From a bacterium ADurb.Bin374 (lineage in GTDB: Bacteria > Riflebacteria > Ozemobacteria > Ozemobacterales > Ozemobacteraceae), in NCBI GenBank assembly GCA_002068715.1, contig MWAR01000605.1:1-7121 (forward strand): a DNA stretch of 7,121 nucleotides. Reading direction: 5' to 3'. Shown one piece after another: positions 4,644 to 7,121 of the stretch. Numbering within the stretch: the first letter of the stretch is position 1; each line of letters opens with the position of its first letter. Both the position numbers and the translations under genes were made by a program. Under the pieces are notes generated by a model, which saw only the letters and a list, made by a program, of their open reading frames with translations, did no database searches and was not told the DNA's origin.

Positions 4644-6109
4644 GCGCTGCCAGGCACCTCGATGAGAAATACAGCTCCGCCGGCGGGAGCCGCTTCATAC
4701 CGTATCGTACCATTCTGGGCCTCCACGAATTTCCGCACAAGGGCCAGACCGATCCCGTGCCCGCCGGGCCTGCCCGTTGAAAACGGGGTGAAAAGCCGCG
4801 GCACGAGTTCCCGCGGCACGCCGGGGCCGGCATCGGCGAACCTGATGCAAATCATATCGTTTTTAGTATATATTTCTATATTTATTTCAACAGGCTTCGG
4901 ATAACACGCGGAGACGGCGTTGTCGATCAGATTCTCAACGATCTGCCGCCACATCATGATATCGCCATCCATCTCGACGCTTCGACCCTCCGGACACCGG
5001 ACGTCGGCCCGGCCGCCCGTGGGCACTCTCGCGGAAATGGCGTCGCGAATAAGCTCCGCAGGCCGGAACCGCTCGGGCACGGGCTTCACTTCGCGTGAAT
5101 ATCCCAGAAATCTGTCCACGAGGATTTTGAGTTGTTCCAACTGTCCCTGGATCTCTCTAAATGATTCCGAATCGGCGCCTTCCGGCATGTATCTTCGCCG
5201 CAACAGCCCGAGGTGCATACCGATGGCGGAAAGCGGGTTCCGCACCTCGTGGGCAATGGCGCTTCCCATGAGCGCGAGTTCGCGCATCTTCTCCTCGTGG
5301 ATGTTTCGCAACTGTGCCTCGCGCTCGACCAGACGCTCGGACAACCGACACAGCCCCTCGCGCAGACGATCGAGTTCGATGATTCCGAGATGCTCTGAAG
5401 CCGGAGGCTCGTTCCTACCGATGCGATCGAGACTCGTCACCAGCAGGCCCACCCTGCGCGAAACGCCTCCGGCAAGGAGCATGGAGGCGCCGATGCACAG
5501 AGGGACGGCCCACAACAACGCGGAAACGGCCGCCCGGCCCATCAGCCCGAACAACTCCATATACCGGAGGTCCGCCTCGATGCCAACGACGCCGCTCAGG
5601 ATCCCGTCGCGGTCGAGGCGGGGAACCAGCACGATCTTGCACCGGCGCGCCACATTCAGCGTCTCCGGATCCGGGAAGAAGGCGCGGCCCTCTTCGAGCG
5701 CAAGCATTCCGTCCTCGATCAGATCATCGACATCCTCGATCGAAGGGGGGAGAAGGTCCGTATCGCCATGTATTTCCGCTGAATACGACGCGACGAACTG
5801 CGGTCTGTGATTGCGGAACTCCACCCAGTAGACGTTGTCGATCCAGGCCGCGTTTCCTCCGGCAGAGAGCAGCCGTTCGAGTTCAGCCGTCCAGTCGCCG
5901 TCGGATTGCGCGCGGATGCGGGCGTCCCATTCCGACATCAATTGCCGCGCCATCGCTTCCAGATTTCGCCCGGCCTCGCCGTCCAGGAGGGTAAACGACT
6001 GCCGGTACAGCAGGATCGCCGAGACAAGAAGAAGCGCGAGGGCCATTCCAAGCATCGTTACGAACAGACGCCCGAACAGCGATTTCGGAAGCACCGTCAG
6101 GCGCGGCAT
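4640..6109 (-). CDS. Membrane sensor histidine kinase (NtrB/ZraS-type), partner of the NtrC-family regulator
   Basis: The 489 residues begin with a transmembrane helix (~13-35). A periplasmic sensor of about 155 residues follows (36-190), ending SGVVGIEADLRYM like a Cache/PDC fold, then a second helix (~192-214) and a HAMP-like linker (~215-265). The phosphorylation motif is AHEVRNPL with H287. The ATP domain has the N box ENLIDNAVSA (N393, N397), G1 box DAGPG (426-430), F box TPFSTG and G2 box GGHGIGLAL (449-457), so all catalytic boxes look intact. It should sense an envelope signal and pass phosphate to D51 of the regulator. The stop overlaps the regulator start in an ATGA junction, implying coupled translation. 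The gene starts 12 bases after the upstream stop with no clear ribosome site of its own. Codons 407-420 form a strikingly AT-rich patch. The signal sensed cannot be read from the sequence. Confidence 0.93.
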   Translation of the reverse strand: MPRLTVLPKSLFGRLFVTMLGMALALLLVSAILLYRQSFTLLDGEAGRNLEAMARQLMSEWDARIRAQSDGDWTAELERLLSAGGNAAWIDNVYWVEFRNHRPQFVASYSAEIHGDTDLLPPSIEDVDDLIEDGMLALEEGRAFFPDPETLNVARRCKIVLVPRLDRDGILSGVVGIEADLRYMELFGLMGRAAVSALLWAVPLCIGASMLLAGGVSRRVGLLVTSLDRIGRNEPPASEHLGIIELDRLREGLCRLSERLVEREAQLRNIHEEKMRELALMGSAIAHEVRNPLSAIGMHLGLLRRRYMPEGADSESFREIQGQLEQLKILVDRFLGYSREVKPVPERFRPAELIRDAISARVPTGGRADVRCPEGRSVEMDGDIMMWRQIVENLIDNAVSACYPKPVEINIEIYTKNDMICIRFADAGPGVPRELVPRLFTPFSTGRPGGHGIGLALVRKFVEAQNGTIRYEAAPAGGAVFLIEVPGSA

Positions 6110-6121
6110 GGCGGCGTCTGA

Positions 6122-7121
6122 CTAGAGGGTCGCTTCCACTTCTCTCCAGCCGATAAGGTCTTTCATGACGGCCATATTATATTTCGTACCATATCGAACC
6201 GTTTTGTCGACCATGTAATCGTAACTGGACTGGGAAAGGATTTCCTGCCAGTTGTAATAAGTGACCTTGATGTCGTTCGGCATTCTGCGCCGGTCGAAAT
6301 AATCGGTCGAAAGGTTGCCGACCACGTGGAGGTTAATCATCTTCTGCATCTTCGACTCGGTGTCGAGTTCGAACCCGCCGGCGGCATGGAAGCAGCCTTC
6401 CCATCGCGGGCTCACGTTGACGAAGGGGTGCGTGACACCAAGCCGCGACCAGTCACTGTCGTGATGGGGCTTGTAGACGATTTTGCCGGTCGTCGGGTTC
6501 TCGGTCGAGGTATCGCGCTCCTTGTCGCGGATGGCGATGATGCCAAGCGCGGATTTGCTCCCGTCGTCATCGGTCATGGTCAGGATGTCGCCGCCGACGT
6601 AGACATTTCCCTCGACGACGAGCAGGCCCTTTCCCTTCATCCATCCCTCAATGTATACATCACCCTTTATATATGTTAGTCCATTGATTTCGACAGCATG
6701 CGATGTATCGTGCGCGCGCGTCGGATTGCCGAGATACCGGGTGAGCTTGTTCGGCACATTCCGCCAGTCGCCCCAGCCATAGAGCGGCACCACCTTCCTG
6801 TAGGTCACCTCGTTGCGGCCGAACGCTTCACGGAAATTCACGTCGGTGAAGTATTTCGCCTGGCTCGGTGTCTTTTCGGGATCGACCATCCTGTTCGACA
6901 GGCGACGGTACACGTCCTCGTCGTAGAGGTTGATCTTGTTCGTCTCGTAGGCCTGCACCTTTTTCGTGTTCGAGTTGTAGGCCTCGTTGTTCACCTTCGA
7001 CCACCAGGGCCAGTGGAACAGGCCCATCCACTTGTAATACTGGCGGGTGACCGCCTCGTTCTGATACTCGATCGAGTCGGCGCCGGCAAAGTTCGCGCCG
7101 CCGTTCCAGCCGGTCCAGCCG
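6122..7121 (-). CDS. Surface or pilus-associated beta-rich protein, unrecognised (5' partial)
   Basis: The frame stays open through the right edge (first full codon at 7120), so the ATG at 7027 is internal and 332 residues are visible. Near visible residues 145-181 a run of short beta strands, TYIKGDVYIEG, GLLVVEGNVYVGGDI, resembles the turn-by-turn 'G-x-V-Y-I-x-G' pattern of bactofilins and of the beta-solenoid portion of some exported PilX-like pilus proteins. SALGIIAIRD, then FHAAGGFEL and HVVGNLSTDYFDRR, follow. The protein is rich in aromatic residues, especially Trp and Tyr in the first 45 visible residues, and has only one cysteine. I infer an exported or surface-assembly protein, not proven without the N terminus. 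It ends 12 bases before the histidine kinase on the same strand and is probably first in that operon, so the kinase may respond to the structure it helps to build. Confidence 0.65.
   Translation of the reverse strand, partial: GWTGWNGGANFAGADSIEYQNEAVTRQYYKWMGLFHWPWWSKVNNEAYNSNTKKVQAYETNKINLYDEDVYRRLSNRMVDPEKTPSQAKYFTDVNFREAFGRNEVTYRKVVPLYGWGDWRNVPNKLTRYLGNPTRAHDTSHAVEINGLTYIKGDVYIEGWMKGKGLLVVEGNVYVGGDILTMTDDDGSKSALGIIAIRDKERDTSTENPTTGKIVYKPHHDSDWSRLGVTHPFVNVSPRWEGCFHAAGGFELDTESKMQKMINLHVVGNLSTDYFDRRRMPNDIKVTYYNWQEILSQSSYDYMVDKTVRYGTKYNMAVMKDLIGWREVEATL

Noticed and set aside
6709..6721. Alternating CG run (GTGCGCGCGCGT) as a structural element
   Set aside because: It is short and inside a coding frame of GC-rich DNA, so it is explained by codon use.

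Overview
The window joins two kinds of DNA. Bases 1 to about 1130 look like part of a mobile integron gene-cassette array. Bases from about 1130 to 7121 look like ordinary GC-rich chromosome of a Gram-negative (diderm) bacterium. The diderm reading rests on two signal peptides, a histidine kinase with a large periplasmic sensor, a sigma-54 promoter and an NtrC-type activator. I cannot place the organism securely; an environmental or metagenomic, deep-branching lineage is plausible.

Left part (+ strand). The 3' end of one cassette gene (1-110) is followed two bases later by an attC site (112-189). A small complete cassette gene (212-415) follows, then a second attC-like palindrome (418-498). 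The start of this cassette (183-192) is a perfect reverse complement of the start of its own attC (418-427), as expected for an integron cassette. The second attC has no recognisable final core site. After it come an unrecognised gene (525-941) and a short truncated gene (1009-1170) that runs antisense into the next region.

Middle (about 1130-3232). A minus-strand exported phosphodiester-glycosidase-type protein lacks the end of its catalytic domain. Its last ~32 codons are antisense to the small cassette-side gene, so a recombination or assembly breakpoint lies near 1120-1140. A ~300-base intergenic region separates it from a divergent plus-strand gene for a secreted, highly charged alpha-helical protein. 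That region carries a cluster of TTGACG-type inverted half-sites and a near-consensus sigma-54 promoter (2483-2498). The helical gene ends in a strong rho-independent terminator (3199-3232).

Right part (minus strand, 7121 to 3234). An apparent operon runs from a 5'-truncated surface or pilus-like protein to a membrane histidine kinase and then an NtrC-family sigma-54 activator; the last two overlap by 4 bases. This two-component pair points toward the sigma-54-driven helical gene. The simplest reading is a ZraSR/ZraP- or Cpx-like envelope-sensing unit: kinase senses in the periplasm, activator binds the upstream half-sites, and the sigma-54 promoter makes the periplasmic helical protein. That link is inference from arrangement and promoter type. 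No RNA genes, CRISPR arrays, transposases or integrase were seen.
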